From CABZJG01 sp902512685 (GTDB lineage Bacteria; Pseudomonadota; Alphaproteobacteria; Rhodobacterales; Rhodobacteraceae), in the NCBI GenBank assembly GCA_051201605.1, contig CP179201.1:1860001-1924000 (forward strand): a DNA stretch of 64,000 bases, read 5' to 3'. Position 1 is the stretch's first letter; every line of letters starts with the position of its first letter. Below the pieces are notes generated by a model that was not told the DNA's origin, made no database searches, and saw only the letters and a program-made list of their open reading frames with translations. This document shows, piece by piece, positions 8,329 through 15,979 of this stretch. The position numbers and the translations under genes were made by a program.

Positions 8329-9573
8329 ATGAAACGGTATTCTGCCTTTGCTGTGGCCCGCGAAGCGTTGCGCTTTCATTCCGGATGGGAGCGCGCATGG
8401 CGCAGTCCCGCGCCAAAGAAAAAATACGATGTGATAATTATCGGCGCTGGCGGCCATGGGCTGGCTACTGCCTATTATCTTGGTCGGAATTTTGGTATCC
8501 GCAATGTGGCCGTGATTGAAAAGGGCTGGCTTGGCGGTGGGAATACCGGACGTAACACCACAATCATACGTTCAAATTATTTACAGGACCCTTCGGCGGC
8601 AATTTATGAAAAAGCCCGCGGGCTTTATGAAAACCTAAGTCAGGACCTGAATTATAATATCATGTTCAGCCCTCGGGGCGTGATGATGCTGGCCCAGACC
8701 CAGCATGAGGTGCGTGGATACCAGCGCACAGCGCATGCCAATGCCCTGCAAGGGGTTACCACCGAGTTTATCGGGCCGCAAAAGGTCAAAGAGCTTTGTC
8801 CAATTATGAATATCGACGGGCCGCGTTATCCGGTGCTTGGTGCGCTGTGGCAACCGCGGGGCGGCACTGCGCGCCATGATGCGGTCGCTTGGGGGTATGC
8901 GCGGGCCTGCTCTGATATGGGTATGGATATTATCCAGAAGTGTGAAGTGACAGGTGTGCGCCAGTCAGGCGGAAAAGTCGTCGGTGTGGACACCACGAAA
9001 GGCGCGATAGATTGCGATAAACTGGGTGTTGTGGTTGCCGGACATTCCGGTGTGCTCGCAGATATGGCAGGGTTCCGGTTGCCCATCGAATCCGTGGCTT
9101 TGCAGGCCTTGGTGTCTGAACCGATCAAACCCTGCATGGATGTTGTGGTGATGGCCAACACGGTTCACGGATATATGAGCCAGTCGGACAAAGGCGAAAT
9201 GGTGATTGGCGGCGGCGCGGATGGCTATAACAACTATACCCAACGCGGCAGTTTTCATCACGTCGAAGAAACCGTTCGGGCCTTGGTGGAAACCTTTCCG
9301 ATCATCTCGCGGCTTAAAATGCTGCGTTGGTGGGGCGGTATCGTTGACATGACTGGTGATCGCTCGCCGATCCTGTCGAAAACCCCGCTTGAGAACTGCT
9401 TTATCAATTGCGGTTGGGGAACCGGCGGCTTTAAAGCGATCCCCGGCTCTGGATGGGGGATGGCCGAATTGATGGCCAAAGGCCACTCGCCATTGACCGA
9501 AGGCTTTTCGCTTGACCGTTTCAAAGAAGGCAAGTTTATCGACGAAAGCGTTGCTGCAGGGGTTGCGCACTGA
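8329..9573 (+). CDS. soxB: Sarcosine oxidase beta subunit SoxB
   Basis: This is the catalytic flavin subunit of heterotetrameric sarcosine oxidase, which oxidises the N-methyl group of sarcosine to give glycine, H2O2 and a folate-bound or free C1 unit. The 414-residue protein has a dinucleotide fold, DVIIIGAGGHGLAT (34-47), the GNTGRNTTIIRSNY segment, and RGGTARHDAVAW with H183, the likely attachment histidine for covalent FMN. The start is ATG at 8329 behind GGAG; an earlier TTG lacks support. It is the first gene of soxB-D-A-G, divergent from ccmI. Confidence 0.94.
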   Translation: MKRYSAFAVAREALRFHSGWERAWRSPAPKKKYDVIIIGAGGHGLATAYYLGRNFGIRNVAVIEKGWLGGGNTGRNTTIIRSNYLQDPSAAIYEKARGLYENLSQDLNYNIMFSPRGVMMLAQTQHEVRGYQRTAHANALQGVTTEFIGPQKVKELCPIMNIDGPRYPVLGALWQPRGGTARHDAVAWGYARACSDMGMDIIQKCEVTGVRQSGGKVVGVDTTKGAIDCDKLGVVVAGHSGVLADMAGFRLPIESVALQALVSEPIKPCMDVVVMANTVHGYMSQSDKGEMVIGGGADGYNNYTQRGSFHHVEETVRALVETFPIISRLKMLRWWGGIVDMTGDRSPILSKTPLENCFINCGWGTGGFKAIPGSGWGMAELMAKGHSPLTEGFSLDRFKEGKFIDESVAAGVAH

Positions 9574-9624
9574 TGAAACGCTTTGTGTTTTTTACTGTTC
9601 TCAATGCATTCGGGAGATTGCAGT

Positions 9625-9954
9625 ATGCTTATTCTTAATTGCCCCTATTGCGGCGTTGACGCCGAAGAAACCGAATTGAGCCCCGGCGGTGAAGCCCATC
9701 TTAAGCGCTATGGCCCGGGATCTTCGGATGCAGATTTTGAAGACTACCTGTTTCAACGTGAAAACCCTAAAGGGGTTCATTTTGAACGCTGGCGTCATGC
9801 TAACGGATGCGGCAAGTGGTTTCACGCCGCTCGGTGCACTATGACCCTTGAGGTTTTTGGGACCTATGCGGCGCAAAGTCTTGAGCCGCCGAAATCCATC
9901 CAAAAAGCCATTTCCAAAAAGCGTCCTGGATGGTCTTGGCGGGAGTTTTCGTAA
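9625..9954 (+). CDS. soxD: Sarcosine oxidase delta subunit SoxD
   Basis: This small zinc-binding subunit of heterotetrameric sarcosine oxidase has 109 residues starting MLILNCPYCG. The predicted zinc ligands are C6, C9, H58 and C62 (CPYC near the N-terminus and HANGCGKWFH later), matching the family pattern. The start at 9625 is chosen because a GGGAGA ribosome site precedes it and the CxxC then lies at residues 6-9, as in known SoxD. An in-frame extension upstream looks spurious. It sits between soxB and soxA. Confidence 0.92.
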   Translation: MLILNCPYCGVDAEETELSPGGEAHLKRYGPGSSDADFEDYLFQRENPKGVHFERWRHANGCGKWFHAARCTMTLEVFGTYAAQSLEPPKSIQKAISKKRPGWSWREFS

Positions 9955-10021
9955 TGGGTTTTCCTGATCTTATGCGCTCTTTCGTGGGCACTTTTTTGGC
10001 ACAATGTACAAAGGCATATAC

Positions 10022-13021
10022 ATGAGCACGCGTCTTTCTGCAGGCGGCCGCCTGATCGATACAAACAAACAAATCAGGTTTCGCTTTAACGGCAAGCATA
10101 TGACAGGCTTTGAAGGCGATACCCTCGCTTCGGCTCTGCTTGCAAATGACCAAATGATGGTTGGCCGCTCTTTTAAATACCATCGTCCAAGGGGCGTTGT
10201 GGCAAGTGGTTCTGAAGAACCAAATGGCTTGGTCAATCTCGGAGAAGGTGGTCAGTTTGAGCCCAATCAGCGCATAACCACCACCGAACTTTTTGAAGGT
10301 ATGACCGCCAGTTCGCAAAACCATTGGCCGAGCCTTGATTTTGATATTGGTGTGATCAACAATTCTCTTGCGCGTTTTCTGCCCGCCGGATTTTATTACA
10401 AAATGTTCATCCATCCTCGGCCGTTTTGGAAACATGTATATGAGCCGATCATTCGTTACTCAGCTGGATTGGGAAAAGCACCTAAAGACACTGATGATAG
10501 CACGTATGAGCATATCTACAGCTTTTATGACGTTGTCGTCGTTGGCGGCGGCGTTGCAGGATTGCAGGCAGCAAAAACCGCTGGTGAAACCGGTGCCCGG
10601 GTTCTTTTGGTGGAACAATCCTCAAACTGGGGTGGGCGTGCACCCGTGGACGGTGGCGAGATAGCAGGCAAGCCTGTGGATAACTTTGTGGATCAAACTA
10701 TGACCGCATTGAAAGGGATGGATAATGTCACGCTGCGCACGCGCTGGATGGCCGCTGGCATTTATGATCACGGCTATATGATAGGGTACGAGCGGATCAA
10801 CGATCATGATCCTTCTGACGCAAAACCGCGTCACCGGTTGTGGCGCATTCGTGCTGGCCGCATTATTACAGCCACTGGCGCCATAGAACGTCCGTTAAGT
10901 TTTGCCGGAAATGATATACCCGGTGTCATATTGGCGTCAGCCCTGCGTGATTATGTGGTAAATTTTGGCGTTTCGGTTGGGGATAGAACCGTAATTGTAA
11001 CCAATAACGATGATGCTTATCGTACTGCAATCACACTAAAAAATGCCGGTTTAGAGGTGCCTATGATTGTTGATGCGCGCCCGCATGGTGGCGGTGCGCT
11101 TGCAGATGAGGCTCGGGCGGTCGGAATACGGGTCGAGACCGGCAAAGCGATTGCCAAAGTCCATGGTGGCAAGCGGGTGCAATCTGTATCGATTTGCGCG
11201 CAGGCAGGCGAGGGGGCTGTTTTAGAAGAGGTTTCTTGTGACTGCGTTGCAATGTCTGGTGGCTGGTCGCCGGTGGTTCATCTGTGGTCGCATTGCGGGG
11301 GGAAACTGCTGTGGGACGAGCGTCAAATTTTCTTTCGTCCAGATGTGCATAACCCTCCTTTAGATCAGGATGGCAACCCTTTCGTATATGTTGCGGGTGC
11401 AGCAAATGGATATTTTGGCTTGGATGAGCTGTTGCAGGATGCAGCAGCCCAAATCGCCGCAGCGACGGGCACTAAAAAGACCCCAAAAGCGCCCAAAGCA
11501 AGCCCACGGTCAGAAGCGGCTATTCAACCCGTCTGGATGATGCCGCAAGGCGCAGGCATCAAACTGCGCAGCAAAGCCTGGCTTGACTATCAAAACGATG
11601 TGAAGGTCAGTGATGTGCAACTGGCTGCGCAGGAAGGCTTTGAAAGTGTCGAGCATGCCAAACGCTATACCACCTTGGGCATGGCCACGGATCAGGGCAA
11701 ACTGTCCAATATCAATGGTCTGGCCACGCTTGCCGGTGCGCTGAACGCGGAAATTCCGCAAGTTGGCACAACAACATTTCGGCCGCCCTATACACCGATT
11801 TCTATGGGTTCGATTGCCGGTGCTGCACGCGGCGAGATTTTTCAGCCCATTCGTAAAACGCCAATGCAGTCCTGGCATGAAGAGCAGGGCGCCTATATGG
11901 AGCCGGTGGGACAGTGGCGCAGGCCCTATTGTTTTCCCCGCTCTGGCGAAAGCCATGATCAGGCGGTGATTCGCGAAATCAATCAAACCCGCAATTCCTT
12001 GGGGCTGCTTGATGCGTCAACGCTGGGAAAAATTTTGGTGTCAGGCCCCGATGCCGGCAAATTCCTGGATATGCTCTATACCAATATGATGAGCACCCTA
12101 AAGGTTGGCAAATGCCGATATGGGCTGATGTGCAGTGAAAACGGTTTTCTCAGCGATGACGGCGTTGTGGCGCGCATTGATGAGCAAACATTCCTGTGCC
12201 ACACCACAACCGGCGGCGCTGATCGCATCCACGCCCATATGGAAGAGTGGCTTCAGACCGAATGGTGGGACTGGAAAGTTTACACCGCAAATCTGACCGA
12301 GCAATATGCACAGGTGGCCGTGGTTGGCCCGAATGCGCGCAAAGTATTGGACAAACTTGGTGGCATGGATTTAAGCAAAGAGGCGCTTGGATTTATGGAA
12401 TGGGCAGATGGTAAAATCGCCGATTTTGACGCGCGGGTCTATCGCATTTCTTTCTCGGGTGAGCTGTCTTATGAAATTTCGGTTCCGGCCAGCCAAGGCA
12501 TGGCCTTTTGGCAGGCTCTGCTGGACGCAGGTGAGGAATTTGGTGTTATGGCATATGGAACCGAGGCATTGCATGTGATGCGGGCTGAAAAAGGTTTTAT
12601 CATGATCGGGGATGAAACTGACGGCACAGTTATTCCCCAGGACTTGGGATTGCAGTGGGCAATCTCGAAAAAGAAAACGGATTTTCTGGGCAAACGGGCG
12701 CAGGAACGATCACATATGACTGATCCAAACCGCTGGCAATTGGTCGGGTTGGAAACTATCGACGGCAGCGTGCTGCCTGACGGTGCCTATGCGGTTGGGA
12801 CGGGCAAAAATGCCAATGGTCAGGTAAATACGGTGGGGCGTGTGACCTCGAGCTATTACTCACCAACGCTCAAACGCGGTATCGCCATGGGTCTTGTCCA
12901 TAAAGGACCTTCGCGCATGGGTGAAACCATCGAATTTGCCAAGGTCGACGGCACTCGCATGCCTGCAAAAATTGTAGATCAGGTGTTTTATGATAAAGAT
13001 GGGGAAAAGCAGAATGTCTAA
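10022..13021 (+). CDS. soxA: Sarcosine oxidase alpha subunit SoxA
   Basis: This large subunit binds NAD+ and tetrahydrofolate and passes formaldehyde from the SoxB site to folate. The 999-residue protein has, in order, a ferredoxin-like N-terminal domain (RLIDTNKQIRFRFNG...), an FAD/NAD-type dinucleotide fold with VVVVGGGVAG near residue 170, and C-terminal GcvT/aminomethyltransferase domains. ATG 10022 (MSTRLSAGG) is preferred over the ATG 18 bases earlier: AAAGG lies 7 bases upstream and SoxA proteins usually start MSTRL. The end overlaps soxG by 8 bases. No glyA, folD or purU follows, unlike in many sox operons. Confidence 0.94.
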   Translation: MSTRLSAGGRLIDTNKQIRFRFNGKHMTGFEGDTLASALLANDQMMVGRSFKYHRPRGVVASGSEEPNGLVNLGEGGQFEPNQRITTTELFEGMTASSQNHWPSLDFDIGVINNSLARFLPAGFYYKMFIHPRPFWKHVYEPIIRYSAGLGKAPKDTDDSTYEHIYSFYDVVVVGGGVAGLQAAKTAGETGARVLLVEQSSNWGGRAPVDGGEIAGKPVDNFVDQTMTALKGMDNVTLRTRWMAAGIYDHGYMIGYERINDHDPSDAKPRHRLWRIRAGRIITATGAIERPLSFAGNDIPGVILASALRDYVVNFGVSVGDRTVIVTNNDDAYRTAITLKNAGLEVPMIVDARPHGGGALADEARAVGIRVETGKAIAKVHGGKRVQSVSICAQAGEGAVLEEVSCDCVAMSGGWSPVVHLWSHCGGKLLWDERQIFFRPDVHNPPLDQDGNPFVYVAGAANGYFGLDELLQDAAAQIAAATGTKKTPKAPKASPRSEAAIQPVWMMPQGAGIKLRSKAWLDYQNDVKVSDVQLAAQEGFESVEHAKRYTTLGMATDQGKLSNINGLATLAGALNAEIPQVGTTTFRPPYTPISMGSIAGAARGEIFQPIRKTPMQSWHEEQGAYMEPVGQWRRPYCFPRSGESHDQAVIREINQTRNSLGLLDASTLGKILVSGPDAGKFLDMLYTNMMSTLKVGKCRYGLMCSENGFLSDDGVVARIDEQTFLCHTTTGGADRIHAHMEEWLQTEWWDWKVYTANLTEQYAQVAVVGPNARKVLDKLGGMDLSKEALGFMEWADGKIADFDARVYRISFSGELSYEISVPASQGMAFWQALLDAGEEFGVMAYGTEALHVMRAEKGFIMIGDETDGTVIPQDLGLQWAISKKKTDFLGKRAQERSHMTDPNRWQLVGLETIDGSVLPDGAYAVGTGKNANGQVNTVGRVTSSYYSPTLKRGIAMGLVHKGPSRMGETIEFAKVDGTRMPAKIVDQVFYDKDGEKQNV

Positions 13022-13580
13022 TTCGATTTCTCACGCCAACACGCCGTTTGATGGCTATGTCACAGTGTCAGAGGATGCGCCTTCGGGGATGTTGACGCTG
13101 CGCGGGGATTTAAGCTCAAAGCCTTTTGTCACAGCGTTGAAAAAATCTGTTTCAACGGATATGCCCGCAAGCTGCCAGATTGTGCATGACGGTCAAATGA
13201 GCGTTGGCTGGATGTCCCCGGATGAGCTTTTGATCCTTACGGCTTATGATCAGGTGGCCGGGTTGGAAGCTGGGCTAAGAAAATCGCTTGGTAAAAGACA
13301 TTTCTTAGTTGCTGATGTGTCTGATGCGCGGGTTAGTTTTACCCTGTCAGGCGATAAGGTTCGCGAAGTGATTGCCAAGCTGGCCCCGGTTGATCTTGCC
13401 CCCGGCCATTTTGCTCCAGGCACATTTCGCAGAACGCGATTTGGGCAGATTTCGGCTGCATTCTGGCTGATTTCTGAAACCGAAGCGCGGGTGATCTGTT
13501 TTCGTTCGGTTGCTGAATTTATGTTCAATCAATTGAGCGCTGCAGCGCGCCTGGGCGGTGAAGTCGATCTTTGGAGCTAA
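13014..13580 (+). CDS. soxG: Sarcosine oxidase gamma subunit SoxG
   Basis: This smallest folate-domain-like subunit of the sarcosine oxidase tetramer is about 188 residues, the usual size. It resembles a GcvT-type fold, with the SVGWMSPDELLI and HFAPGTFRRTRFGQ segments typical of SoxG. The start ATG at 13014 overlaps the last 8 bases of soxA and follows a GGGGAAAA purine stretch. An in-frame ATG 24 bases earlier is less likely. It closes the sox operon; no terminator hairpin is evident after it. Confidence 0.9.
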   Translation: MSNSISHANTPFDGYVTVSEDAPSGMLTLRGDLSSKPFVTALKKSVSTDMPASCQIVHDGQMSVGWMSPDELLILTAYDQVAGLEAGLRKSLGKRHFLVADVSDARVSFTLSGDKVREVIAKLAPVDLAPGHFAPGTFRRTRFGQISAAFWLISETEARVICFRSVAEFMFNQLSAAARLGGEVDLWS

Positions 13581-13674
13581 AGCTGTTTGGACAAAGTAAG
13601 CCCAAATTTGCCAAAGTCCATGCGACCTGCAAAGCCAGTTTGGTGCAAAATGCGATTGAAACGCGTATTGCCTC

Positions 13675-13701
13675 TTGACGTATGGCATCTAAGGCTACCA
13701 T
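13675..13701 (+). promoter_or_regulatory. Possible sodB promoter
   Basis: TTGACG (13675-13680) is followed after 15 bases by TACCAT (13696-13701), about 40 bases before the sodB ATG. The -35 element is good. The -10 is poor and the spacing short, but this is the best candidate in the 160 bases between soxG and sodB. A strong GGAGG ribosome site precedes sodB. Confidence 0.35.
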
Positions 13702-13741
13702 TTAGGGCATCAAGATTTTAACATAAAGAAGGAGGCCCGAT

Positions 13742-14341
13742 ATGGCTTTTGAACTTCCTGATCTTCCATATGCCCACGATGCGCTCGCCGGGTTAGGTAT
13801 GTCTGCTGAAACGCTTGAATATCACCATGACCTGCATCACAAGGCCTATGTTGATAATGGCAATAAGCTGATTGCCGGCACCGAATGGGAAAGCAAGTCC
13901 CTTGAGGACATCATCACAGGCACATATGACGCGGGTGCGGTTGCGCAAAATGGAATTTTCAACAACGCCAGCCAGCATTGGAACCATATGCAGTTTTGGG
14001 AAATGATGGGGCCGGGCGGTGCGGCAATGCCCTCAGAGCTGGCATCCGCGATCAATGACAGCTTTGGCAGCGTTGATGAGTTTAAGGCGCAATTTGCCGC
14101 TGCAGGCGCGGGTCAGTTTGGCTCTGGCTGGTGCTGGCTTGTCAAAGACAGCGACGGCAGCCTGAAAGTGACCAAGACCGAAAATGGTGTGAACCCGCTG
14201 TGTTACGGGCAAACCGCGTTGCTTGGTTGTGATGTCTGGGAACATTCCTATTACATAGATTTCCGCAACAAACGGCCGGTTTACTTGAGCAACTTCCTAG
14301 ATAATCTGGTGAACTGGGACAACGTTGCCAGCCGGATGTAA
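13742..14341 (+). CDS. sodB: Superoxide dismutase, iron type
   Basis: This cytoplasmic metalloenzyme converts superoxide to H2O2 and O2. It has 199 residues with metal ligands H28 (LEYHHDLHH), H82 (QHWNH), D164 and H168 (CDVWEHSYY). Q78 in NNASQHWNH is the outer-sphere glutamine position typical of iron enzymes, so Fe is the likely metal. A very strong AAGGAGG site precedes the ATG. It directly follows the H2O2-generating sarcosine oxidase operon, which may be coincidence. A strong terminator follows, so it is probably transcribed alone. Confidence 0.95.
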   Translation: MAFELPDLPYAHDALAGLGMSAETLEYHHDLHHKAYVDNGNKLIAGTEWESKSLEDIITGTYDAGAVAQNGIFNNASQHWNHMQFWEMMGPGGAAMPSELASAINDSFGSVDEFKAQFAAAGAGQFGSGWCWLVKDSDGSLKVTKTENGVNPLCYGQTALLGCDVWEHSYYIDFRNKRPVYLSNFLDNLVNWDNVASRM

Positions 14342-14368
14342 CCCAACAGACCAACGCATGTTTATGCG

Positions 14369-14409
14369 TGGCCTGCCAAGAGTTACCTTGGCAGGCCATT
14401 TGTTTTTTT
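14369..14409 (+). terminator. Rho-independent terminator of sodB
   Basis: A perfect 12-bp stem (TGGCCTGCCAAG with CTTGGCAGGCCA) has a 6-base loop and is followed by TTTGTTTTTTT. It begins 28 bases after the sodB stop. A small extra hairpin (ACGCAT/ATGCGT) precedes it. Confidence 0.93.
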
Positions 14410-14452
14410 ACTCTGATATAAATTCCTGCAAGGTGTGCCGGCCGCGCCGCCA

Positions 14453-15349
14453 ATGGAACTGGCCTTGAGAACAGAGGTTCAAAAAGGTGTTCTGGCGATG
14501 GTTGTTGCCTGCTTGGTGTGGGGGCTTTCGCCGCTTTATTATAAAATGCTGGTCAGCGTGCCGCCGATCGAACTTTTGTCCCACCGGACGCTTTGGTCGA
14601 TGGTGCTGTTTGCTTTGATTCTCTTCATGCAGGGACGATTGCGTGGTGCTTTAGGGGTTTTGGGCAATAAAAATATTATGGCTACACTGTTTATCGCGGC
14701 GTTGATGATTGCCTTCAACTGGTTTATTTTTATTTATTCTATTCAAATTAACCGTGCCACCGAAACCAGCTTGGGCTATTTTATCTTCCCGCTTGTGTCG
14801 GTAATTTTCGGGGTGGTTCTTTTTCGTGAAAACTTAAGCCGCGCCCAGATTAGCGCAGTGCTGTTGGCCGCATTTTCCGTTCTAATATTGACCTATGGTC
14901 TTGGCCGGGTTCCTTGGATTGCGCTCTCGGTATCGATCAGTTTTGGTATTTATGGCGTGATTAAAAAATCCCTTAGCATACCGGCGATTGTCACGGTTAC
15001 GCTCGAAGTTTTGCTGTTGTCACCCATCGCGCTGATGATTTTATATTTTTACCATGCATCTGGCAGCGGCGGTCAATTTGGCCAGTCTGCTTCCATAAGC
15101 CTTTTGCTGATTTTATCTGGTCCGATGACGGCAACACCACTGATCCTTTTTTCCTATGCCACGCGGCGCGTCGCATTGGCGACAGTTGGGATATTACAAT
15201 ATATTAACCCCAGCTTGCAGTTTTTATGCGCAACTGTTTTGTTCCTAGAGCCGCTGTCTATCTGGCATGCAGTTGCATTTCCGCTAATATGGTTTGCATT
15301 GGCACTTTACACATGGGCCAGCTTTCAAACCGCCAGGCGCTCGATATAA
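14453..15349 (+). CDS. rarD: RarD-type EamA transporter
   Basis: This inner-membrane protein of the EamA/DMT superfamily has about ten hydrophobic segments in 298 residues. The N-terminal KGVLAMVVACLVWGLSPLYYKML, ELLSHRTLWS and NWFIFIYSIQINRATETSLGYFI are the conserved segments of RarD, a family linked historically to chloramphenicol sensitivity in Pseudomonas; the substrate is unknown. ATG 14453 gives the usual RarD length. A GTG 18 bases earlier is an alternative. Its 3' end overlaps the convergent LOG-family gene by 25 bases. Confidence 0.85.
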   Translation: MELALRTEVQKGVLAMVVACLVWGLSPLYYKMLVSVPPIELLSHRTLWSMVLFALILFMQGRLRGALGVLGNKNIMATLFIAALMIAFNWFIFIYSIQINRATETSLGYFIFPLVSVIFGVVLFRENLSRAQISAVLLAAFSVLILTYGLGRVPWIALSVSISFGIYGVIKKSLSIPAIVTVTLEVLLLSPIALMILYFYHASGSGGQFGQSASISLLLILSGPMTATPLILFSYATRRVALATVGILQYINPSLQFLCATVLFLEPLSIWHAVAFPLIWFALALYTWASFQTARRSI

Positions 15350-15876
15350 TCGACCGTTTCTTCAACGCTTTTAGTTACGGTAAACAGGCTTCGCAGCGAG
15401 TTGTCGGCAAATCCGGCGTCGATCATGTGATCAATGAGAGCTATTAAGGGATCCCAGTATTGGGCTATATTGAGAATAATAATCGGTTTTTTATGTAATT
15501 GAAGCTGCGCCCAAGTGAGCACTTCAAAAAATTCATCAAGCGAGCCGGCGCCGCCGGGCATCACCACCAGCGCATTGCTGTTCATAAACATGACCTTTTT
15601 GCGTTCATGCATATTTTCAGTCACAACAAAGCGGGTCAAATCGGTTTTGCCCACTTCAGCTTTAACCAAATGCGTTGGAATCACGCCAAAAGTTTCTCCA
15701 CCCGCCTGCTGAGTGGCCCGGGCGACAGCGCCCATCAAGCCAATATCGCCAGCGCCATAGACAAGCCGCCAGCCAGCACCTGCAATCGCATGGCCCAAAG
15801 CCTCTGCTTGCGTGACGTAGTCGGGCAAAACGCCTGTTCTTGAGCCACAATAGACACAGACAGATAGTTTTTTCAT
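15325..15876 (-). CDS. LOG-family protein (cytokinin riboside 5'-monophosphate phosphoribohydrolase-like)
   Basis: This 183-residue Rossmann-like protein has the LOG signature MPGGAGSLDEFFE (family PGGxGTxxE, here with Ser for Thr) and the N-terminal KKLSVCVYCGSRTG. Family members hydrolyse the N-glycosidic bond of nucleoside monophosphates; in bacteria they act on AMP-like substrates or take part in purine salvage. The start is ATG 15876, behind AAGGAC at good spacing, rather than an in-frame ATG 21 bases upstream. It is convergent with rarD, sharing 25 bases of coding sequence. Confidence 0.87.
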   Translation of the reverse strand: MKKLSVCVYCGSRTGVLPDYVTQAEALGHAIAGAGWRLVYGAGDIGLMGAVARATQQAGGETFGVIPTHLVKAEVGKTDLTRFVVTENMHERKKVMFMNSNALVVMPGGAGSLDEFFEVLTWAQLQLHKKPIIILNIAQYWDPLIALIDHMIDAGFADNSLRSLFTVTKSVEETVDYIERLAV

Positions 15877-15979
15877 TTTTAAGTCCTTATGCGGCATATC
15901 ACCTTTTGACGATGTTAGCCTGTGTCGCTATGGTCTCTCAACGCTTTATTGGGGTTCAAGCTGCCTTCAGGGAATAAAA

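Noticed and set aside
8965..9570. A 201-codon minus-strand ORF within soxB
   Set aside because: soxB is certain on the other strand and the ORF has no family features.
9839..10435. A 198-codon minus-strand ORF over soxD and soxA
   Set aside because: It overlaps two well-supported sox genes and the soxA ribosome site.
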